DNA from: Ophiobolus disseminans
Taxonomy: Eukaryota > Ascomycota > Dothideomycetes > Pleosporales > Phaeosphaeriaceae
Assembly: GCA_010093685.1 (NCBI GenBank)
Contig: MU006225.1
Location: 564,507 to 628,506 of the forward strand
Direction of reading: 5' to 3'
DNA length: 64,000 bases
Of the stretch, positions 54,701-64,000 are shown in pieces. Position numbers and translations under genes: made by a program. Position 1 is the stretch's first letter. Each line of letters starts with the position of its first letter. The notes under the pieces were generated by a model. That model did not search any database. It had not been told where the DNA came from and saw only the letters and a list, made by a program, of their open reading frames with translations.

Positions 54701-56551
54701 CTTGTTGACGATCGGTCGACCTAACATGGTAGATGCAAGCTCGGAAAAGGCCTGGAATGCGTTGAACAGGAGAGCAATGAACAGCACACCACCTCGGGTG
54801 AAGGCACCATCGCTGGTCTTGGGCAGGTCGAGCCAGACGGTACCAATGATGATGGCAATAACGAGGGATGTGAACCAGGAGACGACGAGACTGAACTTGT
54901 CTTGCCATTTTAGGAGGAATTGTCTTTGAGCCAAGGCCCAGACTTGGAGATAGAACGGAATGGAGTAAACCGACTTCTTGGGTGCGTGGCGCTTGCTTTC
55001 CTTGACTGCGGTTTGGAAGTCGTCGTAAACATGCTTCTCTGCTGCCATCTGAGTATGGTATTCTGTCATTTCAGTCGCCAATCGTGCAGCGACCTCGGAC
55101 TTGTTAAAGGCTTCGGCAAGCGCCTCCGGTGTCGATGGAACATCCTTTGCGCTCATGCCAGGCCTGAACTCGCGTTCGAACGGGTCCGTGCACCCAGTCA
55201 AGTAATCCGGCGTGGTTTGACGGGGCTTCTCGAGGTATCCAAGACCCTCGAAATACGCTCGGGCCGACTGCGCGGGACCAAAGTACACTTGTCGTCCGCT
55301 ATCGATGACGAGGACCTTATCAAAGCACTTGTAGATGTTTTCAGAGGCCTGATACAGTGATACAAAAGTAGTGGTTTTGTAAATGTTGGTCAAAACCCTG
55401 AGGGAGCGAGCATAGTCGACCGCTGTGGATGCGTCCAGACCCCTCGTGGAGTTGTCCCAGGACATAAGGGACGCGCCAGTAATCATGGTCTCCGCAATGG
55501 ATACCCGCTTGCGCTCGCCTCCAGAGACTCCGCGTACGAACGGATTTCCGACAATCGTGTTCCTCGTGTGTTCGATATTGAACATCTTCAACATGAGGTC
55601 AATGACCTTCTCCTTGAAGTCTTTTCTTGAGAGACCGGCAGGTCGTTTTCCAGGCACTTTCGTCTCGAGCGCAAAGTCGAGTGTCTGGCCAACTGTGAGA
55701 GTTGGATGGTGGTTCTCATCTTCCTCGCAGTAAACGGCCTCCCCACGGTATCTCTTCTCAAAGAAGTCCGAGTCGAAAGGGCCATATAGTACTTTGCCGC
55801 CCACTTTGGTGTATCCGTAGCGCTGGTTGCTGATGACTTTGAGGAAAGTGGTGCAACCGCTACCTGGCCTACCGAGGACCAGGACCATCTCACCAGGCTT
55901 CACCACGCCCTTGAAATCTTTTAGAATGTCAAATTCTTCGCCCTTCTTGCCCATGCCAAGAAGACTTTTGGCAGTCTCATAGACATTGAAGAACGAAACG
56001 AATGCGTCGGGAAAGGTCTTGGCGTAGTTCTTCACTCCGCCTATTGGAATGTTAGCGCAACATCAACGTGTCAACCGAGCTTACGCACCGATCCCAGAGA
56101 CTGTCAGATCGTCCCACACAACGCCAATTCGCTTTGACTTGATTCCAGCGGCCTCTTCCTCGTCCTTGCTGCCCCGCAGAGTTGCTTCCAAGTCGAAAGT
56201 CTCCTGGGAAGAGGCATCGGACTCAGCAACGCCGCCCTTCTCGACGTCTGTTGCGGCTTTGCCCTTGCCACTTCTGTTACTCTGAACGCGACTCAGTCTG
56301 CGCGATATGTTGCTCGTCCGTGAAAGTTCCTTGGACAATTCTGCAAAGTCTCGCTCGGCTCTTCGGATATTCACATGATGGTCGTCGGTGTAGTCCTTTT
56401 CGTTGTATTGCTGCGAATTGCGCGCCGTGTCATTGTCAATCGATGCCGTCCTGACACTGTCGGTGTCGCGCTGCGGGTGATTGCGCTCGGGGTGGATGGA
56501 CTCGTATGTCTTGGCCCCAGTTTGTTCGCGAATGGTCGGGGGATTCTCCAT
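51746..56551 (-). CDS. PDR-type ABC transporter (ABCG, full size)
   Basis: Five exons (56551..56089, 56040..53508, 53332..52582, 52522..52226, 52177..51746) sum to 4476 nt, 1491 residues. Layout is (NBD-TMD)x2. NBD1 has the degenerate Walker A GRPGSGCTTF and signature VSGGERKRVSIAE. NBD2 has Walker A GASGAGKTTLLDV, a C-loop region ending LAVEQRKRVTIGVEL, and Walker B ELLLFLDEPTSGLD. These asymmetries are typical of the fungal PDR group. TMD segments and the Cys-bearing last external loop (CRYCAFKVGDEFYQPLG) are present. The first exon is hydrophilic and Ser/Arg-rich. It pumps drugs, plant defence compounds or own metabolites at the plasma membrane. The internal intron 53507..53333 (175 bp) is longer than the others. 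Confidence 0.94.
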
Positions 56552-56863
56552 GGCGCCGGGCGCTGACGGCGCAAGGTGCACCTGGTCGTCTTACCGGATT
56601 GCGTGCAGCAGTATCTGAGACACAGCGTCTCGCGTATAGAAGTGAAGTCTAATAAAGGAACGTATACGCAAAGAAAACTCGACAACAAGAAGCAATGTCG
56701 CAAGGAGTCGCAAAGCCTAAATGAAAACAAAAGGGCGCTGCTAGAAGCCACCGGAGTTAAGCAATGGTGGATACTAGCTCTCGAAATGGTTAGGAGCGCG
56801 TTCAAGATGGAGCACCAAGCGGGCCAAGCAGGTCAAGCGAAGTCGCGCTTTCGAGCCTGCGAG

Positions 56864-56871
56864 CCCGCGGA
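56864..56871 (+). promoter_or_regulatory. Near-PDRE (one mismatch) upstream of ABC gene
   Basis: CCCGCGGA differs from the yeast PDR element TCCGCGGA at one base and lies about 315 bp before the ABC start codon. Zinc-cluster regulators of PDR pumps bind such everted CGG sites. Functional relevance in this fungus is inferred. Confidence 0.35.
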
Positions 56872-57025
56872 GTGCGACGGATGTTCATCATTGCTCAGCG
56901 GCACATTATCGCGGACGAAATGTCGCGCGGTACTAGAAGGGCCGAAGACTCATAATGAGCGCGATCCTGTCAACGTAGAGTCACTACTTTGGGCATACCT
57001 CCCTCGGCACCACCCTTTCGGGCAA

Positions 57026-57033
57026 TGACGTCA
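57026..57033. promoter_or_regulatory. CRE palindrome TGACGTCA
   Basis: A perfect 8 bp bZIP (Atf/CREB-type) palindrome about 475 bp upstream of the ABC transporter start. The same word also occurs by chance inside a coding exon near 28363. Confidence 0.4.
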
Positions 57034-58705
57034 GCTCCTCGTATCTATTGAAAATACCACTTTCAACAGCGACTCGACAATGATGGGCACACATAGAGAG
57101 GCTTCACAAAAGCACCACCTGTCTATCCAAGCTCATCTCGTCTCTTGGGAGACTTCTCGGCGTCACTAGAGCTGATATTTTGAGATTTATATCCACTTTG
57201 AAGGTGGGGCATCGCGCTCATGTTTGTCAGCGCCGGCCCACTGAAATGCCGTGCACGAATCATACTCACTCCGACAGCCCGTTTTCAACCACCACCAATC
57301 TCGTTATGGAACTACACTTATCACACACCAGCCTTGTCGCCATGTTCATGTCACCGGTTCGAGGAAGAAGGGCCGACCAGATGAACATCCACCCTCGAAC
57401 TTGCGCTGTACATCTAGTGAAGCACTCGGTGTTCGCAAGAAACCACTTCCGATCCCCCTTCACACCCGCCAGGATGGCTGCTGAAACTGTCCAGGGTTTC
57501 GGGGCGTCAACCCCATATAAGACAACGCAAGCCGCTTTCTTCTATTGACTCATCATGGCTACAACGCACAACTAACCTTTGACTGCCCCACCTTCTTCTC
57601 GAGTCACAAAAAAGGGCGCTTCAGTTGGGCACCACGCAGCTAGCTCGAACATATCGGATCACCAACCTGTCGAGGAGTGAGTAGTGGTACTCTTGAAAAC
57701 AGGTTCGCGTTCAATACGCGTCGGCAGCGCGCGTCTTCGTATCGAGATCAGCTAGCTGCACTAAAGTTACAACTTCAAGACAACGAGCTCTATATTAAAA
57801 CTTCGCCCCAGGTTACTAGCAAAGTCACAAACAAGTCTCGTAACTAAACGTTGTACCTTTACCGAGACACGCAAGACCAGCCATGATGACCCGCAATTTT
57901 TCTGCCACCCGCCCAACCCGAGAAAAGGATGCGAGCCGAAAGAGATTACTGAACATAAGCCACCACTCGCAAGTCAATCTCATGTTCACTAATTGGGGGA
58001 TCTTGGTAGAAAATTTAACCCGATCGGATGCTACTCAGGAATTGCGGTAAGATGAAAGCTACAAACAGACTGCAGCCGTTATGTACCGCGAGGCTTCAGA
58101 CCGGTCAACGGTTCGGGAGCATACCATCGCTCCCCGCCAAGGAAAGTTATACGCCACAAAGCGAGCCTCTGCGCATCACGTCTGCATCGTGTCCAGATTC
58201 AGCCTCACGAACAAGCTTTTGATTGCAGGTAACTCATGAAATGTTTAAAAATTGACCAACATTTGCAGGCATACTCCCAGGCAGACCATCACTCTACCAC
58301 AGGCAATCATACCACGTAGAACGCCAGGCTCCCAAACGCCATCTCGTAAGGCAGGTACGAAGAACGCGACACGAAGTCATGTGCGAGCGCGATCGTCCCG
58401 CAGGTATGAAGTATGTGGTATTCTTAGTCCTGCGGCTGCGTCTGGGGACCCGCGCCTCAGGCAGACTCATTCTGATCGTACTGAACGGAGTCACCGCGAG
58501 CAAGACATTCCGCTATTGTTGGACGAAACCTTCGCATTCTGTATGTTTGGCGTACGGTGGAAGAAGTATAAGTTTCTTGTAGCGGAGCGATGGATGTGCT
58601 TTAATCACCGGCTCAAACATCATCTTCCGCGCTCAGATCTCATCATACTATCATTTCCGCTTCATACTACTCTCTATACAAGAATCACTACTCTCTGTCA
58701 TCCAC

Positions 58706-58882
58706 ATGATGTCTTTTCCACCAATCCGTTTCGCGCCGTTCCAAGTCGCCAGCGCGCCCTCTTCAGGCAACAACACGCAACATCCCTTCTTCCAGCCGCA
58801 AACGCCAGCAACGTCCACGCCATCTGGCTCGTCAGGTTCAACATCGACATCGAACGCAACGACCCCACAGAGCGGGAAATAA
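58706..58882 (+). CDS. Small Ser/Thr/Pro-rich protein (58 residues)
   Basis: The frame MMSFPPIRFAPFQVASAP, continuing through NNTQHPFFQPQTPATSTPSG to TTPQSGK and a TAA, has a biased, non-random composition and a favourable start context. It lacks a signal peptide and TM helix. Such short disordered proteins are common in Dothideomycete annotations, but no named family fits. Chance cannot be excluded. Confidence 0.4.
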   Translation: MMSFPPIRFAPFQVASAPSSGNNTQHPFFQPQTPATSTPSGSSGSTSTSNATTPQSGK

Positions 58883-59731
58883 GAAGATTTGCAGGGCAAA
58901 GTCACGGAATGACGGTGTCGAACGTATCCAACAGTAAACGATAAGCTCAAGAAGACCTCCAGCCAGACAAGGTTAGGCAAGGGCGCAATGCACTGCCACC
59001 ACATAACGACATCACTTTACTACGCTCATTTCAATCGGACGGATTACCGAGGCATTCTCGGACGGGAGATTCTATTTCCGAGATTATCATTCCTTACAAG
59101 CAGCACCTTCTAAATCCAAAAAAAAAGACATCAAGGTCTCTCATCCCACGCTATTCGATACGTCCAGTCGTTCGCATTTTCTACACCTACACTATCGTTC
59201 ATTGCGTAAATAGAAGAATACCAAGTGCCTACGTCACGTCCACTCAGCTCGCTTTCAGCTCCCGCTCACCGGTGACCGTTTAACACACCCGCGTCAGCAT
59301 GCATACGGGCGTCGTCGTCTCCGGCGTCTCGGTGTCTCCGATGTCTCCCCAGACACTTGGTATCACTATGAACTAGTCCTGCTGATGGGTCACTTGCTCT
59401 TTTGCCCTATGATATGGGTTATGCGAACGCGGGTCCCGTTTTTGATGTTTTTACTTCATTCTCTCTTTTGTACAAAGCCCCTTTACTGAGCTAATATCCA
59501 TCCCGTCCTTTCTCTTGCCTACTACACCTAATGCTCGCCATCCTGCCAATGTCCATGATGTAGAGGCTGAATATCCGCTATATGCATCCCCTTGTAACAT
59601 AGCAACATACCACGCATGGTACCTCGCTCACTCCCCAGAGCGCCCACAAGCATCCTAATACGTACAGCCCTTGCCATAAAGCATCACCCAACACCCCATT
59701 CCCACTCCACAACCACCTCCCTACAACTCCC
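58883..59731. other. Intergenic, 849 bp
   Basis: Holds an A-run near 59118 and pyrimidine-rich stretches. No gene recognised; the right part is the 3' region of the CMD-family gene. Confidence 0.5.
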
Positions 59732-60481
59732 TCACTCTTTCCCCGCCGGCGCCCCCTCATTCACCGCCGCAATCGCATTCAGCGTGCGCGGATACCCAAT
59801 AAACGGCAACAGCACCGTCGCTACATCAATCAAGCGCTGCCGCCCATTCCCCACATTCACATTCATACCCACATGCGCCTTGACCTGCGCATCGCAGCCC
59901 CCCTGCGCAGCCAGCATACTAAACGTCAGAAGCTCGCGCAGCGGCACGTCGACGCCGCCGCGCGTGTAGTGGTCGCCGAAGCAATTCGCCGATAAATAGC
60001 GCTGGATGTGCATCAAATCCGCGGGCGCGCTGGCGTACATTTTATCGACCGCGGCGGCGCCCAGGATGTGTTTCTGCGTGGCTGTGCCGTCCTCGAGGCG
60101 AGATTCGGGGGTAGTGGTGCTCTGCGGGTCCAGTGGCAGCTTAACCCCCTGTTCTTGCAGGACATGGTTCGTGGCGGCGATGAAGTCGAGGGCGCAGGCG
60201 ATGCCGACGTAGGGCACGGCTTGGTAGACGAGTTCCTTTGCTTCGATGGGTGAGACGGTGGCGTTGGTGAGGGCGGCGCGCAGTAGCTGGGTCCATTGCG
60301 TGAGGGCGTTTTTGCCGATGCTGGCGGCGAGGAGCACCATGTGGCGGGTGTGTGTGTCGAGGGTGCTGTGCTGGGATACTTCGTGCGTGAAGGCGGTGAA
60401 GTAGGAGAGGAGTTCTGGGTCGGTTGATGAGAGGGATGGGGGGAGGGGAGGGTCGGAGGGGGTTTGGTTGGTGGGAGACAT
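59732..60481 (-). CDS. Carboxymuconolactone decarboxylase-family (AhpD-like) protein
   Basis: A single exon of 249 residues from MSPTNQTPSDPPLP; a longer frame upstream looks like 5' UTR. The all-helical CMD fold is suggested by FTAFTHEVSQHSTLDTHTRHMVLLAASIG, IEAKELVYQAVPYVGIACALDFI and, in the second half, RELLTFSMLAAQGGCDAQVKAHVGMNVNVGN. The family includes gamma-carboxymuconolactone decarboxylase and AhpD-like peroxidases. The CxxC pair of AhpD is absent, so an alkylhydroperoxidase role is unlikely. It probably is a small cytosolic enzyme of unknown substrate. Confidence 0.88.
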   Translation of the reverse strand: MSPTNQTPSDPPLPPSLSSTDPELLSYFTAFTHEVSQHSTLDTHTRHMVLLAASIGKNALTQWTQLLRAALTNATVSPIEAKELVYQAVPYVGIACALDFIAATNHVLQEQGVKLPLDPQSTTTPESRLEDGTATQKHILGAAAVDKMYASAPADLMHIQRYLSANCFGDHYTRGGVDVPLRELLTFSMLAAQGGCDAQVKAHVGMNVNVGNGRQRLIDVATVLLPFIGYPRTLNAIAAVNEGAPAGKE

Positions 60482-61380
60482 TGTTGATATGGAAGGTATG
60501 TGTGTTTTGGACCTTTGGTTGAATAGTAGAGATATGATGGAGATGGCTTTGTGGTTGTATATGTTTGGATTTCCGTCATCTACATCCAAGTTATCCAATG
60601 TATAAGTATTCCACAGCGCAACCTCATACCGCCCGTCATGTCTCCGCGCCAAACGCCGTGCTATCTCCAGACCTAAACACTTTGAATCCACTTTCATACG
60701 CAATGTACGACGAAACAGATTTCCAAGCTACCTCCTATTTGGCTGAGGATGTTCTTCCGGCCAAACTGTCATTGGTCGTCGGCGTCTCGTGCGTGTCGTC
60801 CGTCCCGAAAATCTTCGGAATTCTAGCTCGCGGCGTATAACGTCTTTTGAACTTTTTCTGTTCCTTTCACGAAGACGAGATGCTGCAACGAGGATGCAAT
60901 GTATGTGCAATGCAGGGCGGCATAGCCCCAAGTTGCGGTAAAACTACGGAACAGCGAGAGGAGATGGGATGCATGTGGTGGAGGCTATGCTCGCTCCCGC
61001 ATTGGACATACGAGTACGACCATCGATGCGAGTGAAACGTTGAGAAGTGAACTTGACTTGACTTGACTTGGACAATAAGCAATACTACCAACAAGAAGAA
61101 AAACACCGTCTTTTGCCCCTTACCCGATGCTGCAGAACCATCTCATTCGAACTCGCTCACAGTCCCCCAAGAACGCCCTGCTATACAGAATACGATGGAA
61201 AGGAAAGCTTGTTTGGGGGTATGTCGCTCTGCCTGCCGATTCATCCGAATCCGAATGTCCTGTCCCGTCCTTGTACCCACCCACCAGATAGCCCTAGTCC
61301 CTCTGCGCCGTTGAGAAAAGCGCCTTGCAAGGCACGCATTCCCCAGTTGTAAGGCACACACGTGTCCAAACACGCCAAAA
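60482..61380. other. Intergenic, 899 bp
   Basis: Between the upstream region of the CMD gene and the 3' end of the OPI1-like gene. It contains a pentanucleotide microsatellite (listed separately); no gene found. Confidence 0.5.
61051..61070 (+). repeat. Microsatellite (ACTTG)4
   Basis: Four perfect copies of the pentamer ACTTG in a non-coding interval. Confidence 0.9.
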
Positions 61381-63129
61381 TCACCTCTTCTCCGCACCAT
61401 ACACGCCCGCTACAGGCGTCTTCTCCCCACTCGCGCTCCCACCGTCTACCGCCCTGCCTTGCTCGGCAGGCGCCCTTCGCCCGATACGACTCAACCAGCT
61501 CTCCGCAGACTGCACAGTGCCGTCTACAACAGTCGTGATCTGGCCCATCATATCGAGCCCCTCCTTCGCAAACGCCAACATGCGATTCGCGCCGCGCACA
61601 GCCTCGCCCTCGCCTTCACTACCGGCCTGGCGGCCCGCGAGTTGCCAGCGCTGGGGCACGCTAAGCAGCTGCGTGCGAACGACTTGGCTAGCGTTTTGAG
61701 GGAGCGCGCCGCCCGTGTAGCGGGAAACGGATTGCACGACTGATTGGAGTGTAGTCCAGATTTCCGAGCTGAGAGATTTAATTTTGTCAGCGATGATTCT
61801 GACCTGTGCGTCTTGGTCGGTGTCGACGAGGCCCATTTGCGCCATTGTGCCGTTGAGTTCTAGTTTCTCGTCGGAGCGGGACTCGACGTCGCGTTGGCGT
61901 CGACTCTTCAGGGCGGCTTCGTATTCTTCGAGGACGAGGGTGAGCGCCTTCATCACGCTGTCGATGCGGGTGGTGGCGCTGCGTAGGATGCCGAGGCAGA
62001 TTTTGAGGGAGCGGAGCGAGGTTTCCGAGAGGGCGACGCCGAGGCCGGAGGTGGTCATGATGAGCTGGGTGGACCATGCGACGCGTCGGTCTTGCTGCTG
62101 CTGGCGCTCTGGCTCTTTGCCGTTTGTTGACGACGAAACAATGGCTGTCTCCTCGTAGCTTGGTGAACGCTGGTCGTCGTATGCAGGCAAGGACTCGGCG
62201 TATGAAGAGCGTGACGTGGCTCTCGTACGCGATGCCGTGTGCGCTTCGTCGATGTCCATGGCATCGTCTGAGGGACTTGCTCGCCGTTGCCGCTTCCGTG
62301 ATGAGTCTTCGCCGCCGGCCTCGAGATCGCTGGGTCGTCTGCCTTGCTCCCCCAAGTACCGTCGGATGTTCTTCTCCATGCCCGTCCGCCGGCCCACAGA
62401 AGACACCGTATTCACCATGGGCGATCCAATGTTACGCTCGATGAGCTCAGCGCCATACTGGACGAATCGCGGGGTGTAGCCCTTTGTTGTGTTGTAGGCG
62501 GATATTGAGCCGTTGATAGTGCCTCCAAGCCACGGGTGGTTGGACGTGAGAAGTGATAGGAGTGGTTCGGGCTCGGCAGTGGGTGATCGAGCGGATAGTG
62601 TCAGTGAGCGTGCTGTTGGTGACCGAGCGAAGTCTGCGACATATTAGTATCCTCATGTGACCGTGTCCAGAGTGCAAACATGAGAGTGCGACATACCGGG
62701 ATTGCCCAGCCCGCTCAACGCCTCTGCCGCCAGTCTGACGTCCGGATCGTCCATACTGACACTCGTCTCCCTCCGCGCCTTCTCATCCTGCGCACTCCAC
62801 ACGCTCGCCGTGTCCATGGGACTTCCTATATCTTCCGACATCCTGGGCAGGCCATCGGGCACCCGCGGGAACGTCGCACTGTGCAGGGACGGCAGCTGCC
62901 CCCATTGCGCACCGTCGAATTGCGACTTCGGACTGAACTCTATCGAGTTGCGCGGGGTATGACGCGCCGACGGAGTAGCATCTGGCAGGTCCAGCGACTT
63001 TATCCCCGGCAGGCGCCCGTTGTTCTGCTGTGCGTGTGGAATGTGTGTCGGCACGGACGGCAGGTGGAAGGACTCGGGCTCGTGTTGCGCATAGGCAGGC
63101 GGCGGTGGTCGCTGCTGCTCCTGCTGCAT
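61381..63129 (-). CDS. OPI1: Opi1-family transcriptional regulator
   Basis: Two exons (63129..62697, 62633..61381) sum to 1686 nt, 561 residues. The N-terminus is Gln/Pro-rich (MQQEQQRPPPPAYAQHEPE). The conserved domain starts at PLLSLLTSNHPWLGGTINGS and continues to RFVQYGAELIERNIGSPMVNTVSSVGRRTG. A later helical part (IMTTSGLGVALSETSLRSLKICLGIL, DSVMKALTLVLEEYEAALKS) completes the Opi1 region. Yeast Opi1 represses phospholipid genes when phosphatidic acid falls; the Neurospora relative is known as CCG-8, a clock-linked regulator. The long basic segment SSRKRQRRASPSDD is a likely nuclear signal. Confidence 0.93.
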
Positions 63130-64000
63130 GGTGCTGGCTTATTCTGTCGCGCCGTGACTTTGAAGCGACTACCCCACGTTCTTCTTTCCCACCTCGAGTC
63201 GTCGAGTGTATCTTCGCAGTCGCTCTGCTATCCGTCTCGACTTTCGCTATCTCCGTCACAATTGATGCTGCACACGATGCCGCAGCGGGGACGGCTGCTC
63301 GAAGCGGTAGCGCGCTCCGTCACTGCGTGGTCGGCGCTGTCGGCGTGCGAATGGGGCGTATGACGATGGCTAAGGGGGCTTGCGAACGTCAACTCGACCT
63401 CGACATGTTCACTGGGAGATGCGATCTTGATGAGAGCTCGGGAATGGTCGGCTGTGTCTGCAACGGATCGTGAGCACGGAAGTGAGGAGAGACAGCGCAG
63501 GGCTGGTGGGCAGCGAATTGGCAACCACAAAGGCGCTTCACATGTCAATCAATCTTATCACATGTTCGCCCATCCCACGCCACACATGTTCCTTGGCGTC
63601 CGTTTCTCACCCTGTCATGCAAGAGTTAGCCCTTGAGCATGATAAGGACGACCGAGCTATAGACGCCATTGCGTCCAGCTTGAAACACCGCATCTGTAGA
63701 CGCTCATTTTGCACCTGATTGTGCGGACATAAAAAAACAGCTGTAGCCTCGTGATCCCAAGACGTCAGTGTTGGGGGTAAGCGGATGCTCACTGGCTGCC
63801 GATCTGCCCCCTAAAAAAGGGTTCCGTGTCTGCCATGCGAGGTTCCACAAGTCAGTACCAGAAACATAACATCCACTGCCTCAATTGTAGAAACAGACTG
63901 TTATATCAAAAGCACCACAGCCAAAAAGAGCGGAATGGTTCCTCGGTGACATCGAACTTCTGAGAGCAACCGAGGTTTATGAGGAACTTTTGGAGTCATC
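63130..64000. other. Upstream of OPI1-like gene to window end
   Basis: 871 bp holding the OPI1-like promoter. Open frames here are short and unsupported; a gene just beyond the right edge cannot be judged. Confidence 0.5.

Larger units (their letters stand above)
56552..58705. other. Long upstream region of the ABC transporter, no gene found
   Basis: 2.15 kb between the ABC transporter start and a small plus-strand ORF. Several open frames (for example 57180..57548 and 58252..58944) look like chance. Two possible regulatory sites are listed separately. Confidence 0.45.

Noticed and set aside
57180..58944. Open frames at 57180..57548 and 58252..58944 as genes
   Set aside because: Composition is irregular, no domain or homologous motif is seen, and the second overlaps a better small frame at 58706 in another phase.
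1..64000. tRNA genes, CRISPR arrays and intact transposons
   Set aside because: A scan by eye for B-box-like GGTTCGA words gave only coding or unpaired hits; no direct repeat-spacer array, transposase, reverse transcriptase or terminal repeats were recognised.

Overview
The window is nuclear DNA of a filamentous ascomycete, most likely a plant-associated or saprophytic Dothideomycete (Pleosporales-like). The grounds are short introns of about 45-75 bp with GT..AG borders, an AA8-AA3_1-CBM1 cellobiose dehydrogenase, HET-domain genes, several 'LPxELRxxxY' (2EXR/F-box-like) paralogs, Zn2Cys6 regulators, a PDR transporter and a lone dispersed 5S rRNA gene. The species cannot be named from the sequence alone. 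Exon joins given here were made by reading splice sites by eye, and most were checked by reading frame.

Layout. 1-0.6 kb: 5' part of a PSI-domain membrane protein. 0.9-6.4 kb: cellobiose dehydrogenase and an AA9 lytic polysaccharide monooxygenase, transcribed divergently from a 1.4 kb interval; together they form an oxidative cellulose-degrading pair. 6.8-12.4 kb: core genes, namely a small conserved protein, septin CDC12 and the ribosome-biogenesis WD40 protein PWP2. 12.6-16.2 kb: two low-complexity proteins built on 18-residue repeats. 17.8-30 kb: accessory block with a 2EXR pseudogene, a frameshifted HET gene, a LaeA-like methyltransferase divergent from a P450, a second HET gene, an atypical SDR and a zinc-cluster regulator. 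No PKS, NRPS or terpene synthase is present.

30.9-39.2 kb: small membrane peptide, GDSL/CE16 esterase, AIM25 scramblase, SEN2, a 2EXR-like gene, a NatC LSM subunit and a probable mitochondrial conserved protein. 39.2-40.8 kb: gene-poor interval with a 5S rRNA gene on the minus strand. 40.8-47.3 kb: amidase, MFS transporter and Zn2Cys6 regulator, which may form a small uptake/catabolism unit. 47.6-49.4 kb: two tandem 2EXR paralogs. 49.7-56.6 kb: a single-pass membrane protein and a PDR-type ABC transporter of about 1491 residues, with a CRE palindrome and a near-PDRE upstream. 58.7-63.1 kb: a small ORF, a carboxymuconolactone decarboxylase-family protein and an Opi1-family regulator.

Housekeeping genes are thus interleaved with accessory genes. 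The best candidates for something new are the CDH/AA9 divergent pair, the HET-flanked methyltransferase/P450 pair without a synthase, the two unrelated-looking proteins with 18-residue repeats, and the divergent but structurally compensated 5S gene.
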